A stretch of DNA of 64,000 nucleotides. It comes from Chanos chanos. Taxonomy: Eukaryota; Chordata; Actinopteri; Gonorynchiformes; Chanidae. Below are positions 63,844-64,000 of the stretch, piece after piece (within the stretch, counting starts at the first letter, position 1; each line of letters starts with the position of its first letter). Both the position numbers and the translations under genes were made by a program. Below the pieces are notes generated by a model, which was not told the DNA's origin, did not search any database, and saw only the letters and a list, made by a program, of their open reading frames with translations. The DNA lies in contig NC_044496.1 of assembly GCF_902362185.1 (NCBI RefSeq), positions 53,037,636-53,101,635 on the forward strand. Reading direction: 5' to 3'.

Positions 63844-64000
63844 AATAAATAACCAGGCATGTTATCTTTATTGACAAATGAAACCATTAGGATATGTTGA
63901 CTACAGCAAATGCAGACATTCATCTAGTAATCTTACGTTTATGACTATTCAAATGTTTTTTTGAGATTCGTGAGTAGGCCAATTTGCCCTCCGGTCTCAT
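63842..64000. other. Unannotated right flank
   Basis: Short AT-rich sequence with no recognisable feature. Confidence 0.5.

Noticed and set aside
63650-63923. Poly-Leu and poly-Cys/Tyr frames
   Set aside because: Products of the AAT/CAA trinucleotide array.

Overview
This is vertebrate nuclear DNA, almost certainly from a ray-finned (teleost) fish. Genes are split into many GT-AG exons, and dinucleotide microsatellites are very dense. The repeats include an L2-type LINE and two Tc1/mariner-type elements of kinds common in fish. No bacterial, organellar, CRISPR or retroviral sequence was recognised. Nine host protein-coding genes were identified by reading exons, splice sites and reading phase by eye.

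Layout. (1) About 1-23.4 kb is the 5' part of ppp2r2b on the minus strand. Two alternative first coding exons are present: a cytosolic-type exon at 9071-9140 and a mitochondrial-targeting-type exon at 23280-23358. Both end in the same phase, so they can splice to the same downstream exon, which lies beyond the left edge. The rest of this part is intron or upstream DNA rich in (GA)n, (TG)n and (TA)n. (2) il17b (minus, three coding exons, 27135-28094) encodes a secreted cystine-knot cytokine. (3) rpl26 (plus, 30.5-32.9 kb; the copy matching human RPL26L1) and atp6v0e1 (plus, 33.66-35.5 kb) follow. (4) tstd2 (minus, 38.8-35.5 kb) is tail-to-tail with atp6v0e1 and head-to-head with ncbp1 (plus, 39.0-48.7 kb, 23 coding exons). 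(5) A transposon cluster fills about 49.4-54.2 kb: an L2 tail fragment, a decayed Tc1-like element, a 5'-truncated L2 LINE and a short Tc1-type non-autonomous element. (6) upf3b (plus, 10 coding exons), rpl39 (plus, 3 coding exons, with an H/ACA snoRNA candidate in its second intron) and sowahd (minus, one coding exon) close the window.

By general knowledge of human gene order, the window joins three human segments: 5q32-q35 (PPP2R2B, IL17B, RPL26L1, ATP6V0E1), 9q22.33 (TSTD2, NCBP1) and Xq24 (UPF3B, RPL39, SOWAHD). Orientation is kept inside the pairs and triplets. The genes are mostly unrelated housekeeping functions: translation, nuclear mRNA cap binding, nonsense-mediated decay, proton pumping and phosphatase targeting. 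They are neighbours, not a pathway, although ncbp1 and upf3b both act on nuclear mRNPs. No wholly new gene system was found. The most useful observations are the paired ppp2r2b starts, the snoRNA candidate, an 86-nt palindrome, and the transposon-filled junction between two human synteny blocks.
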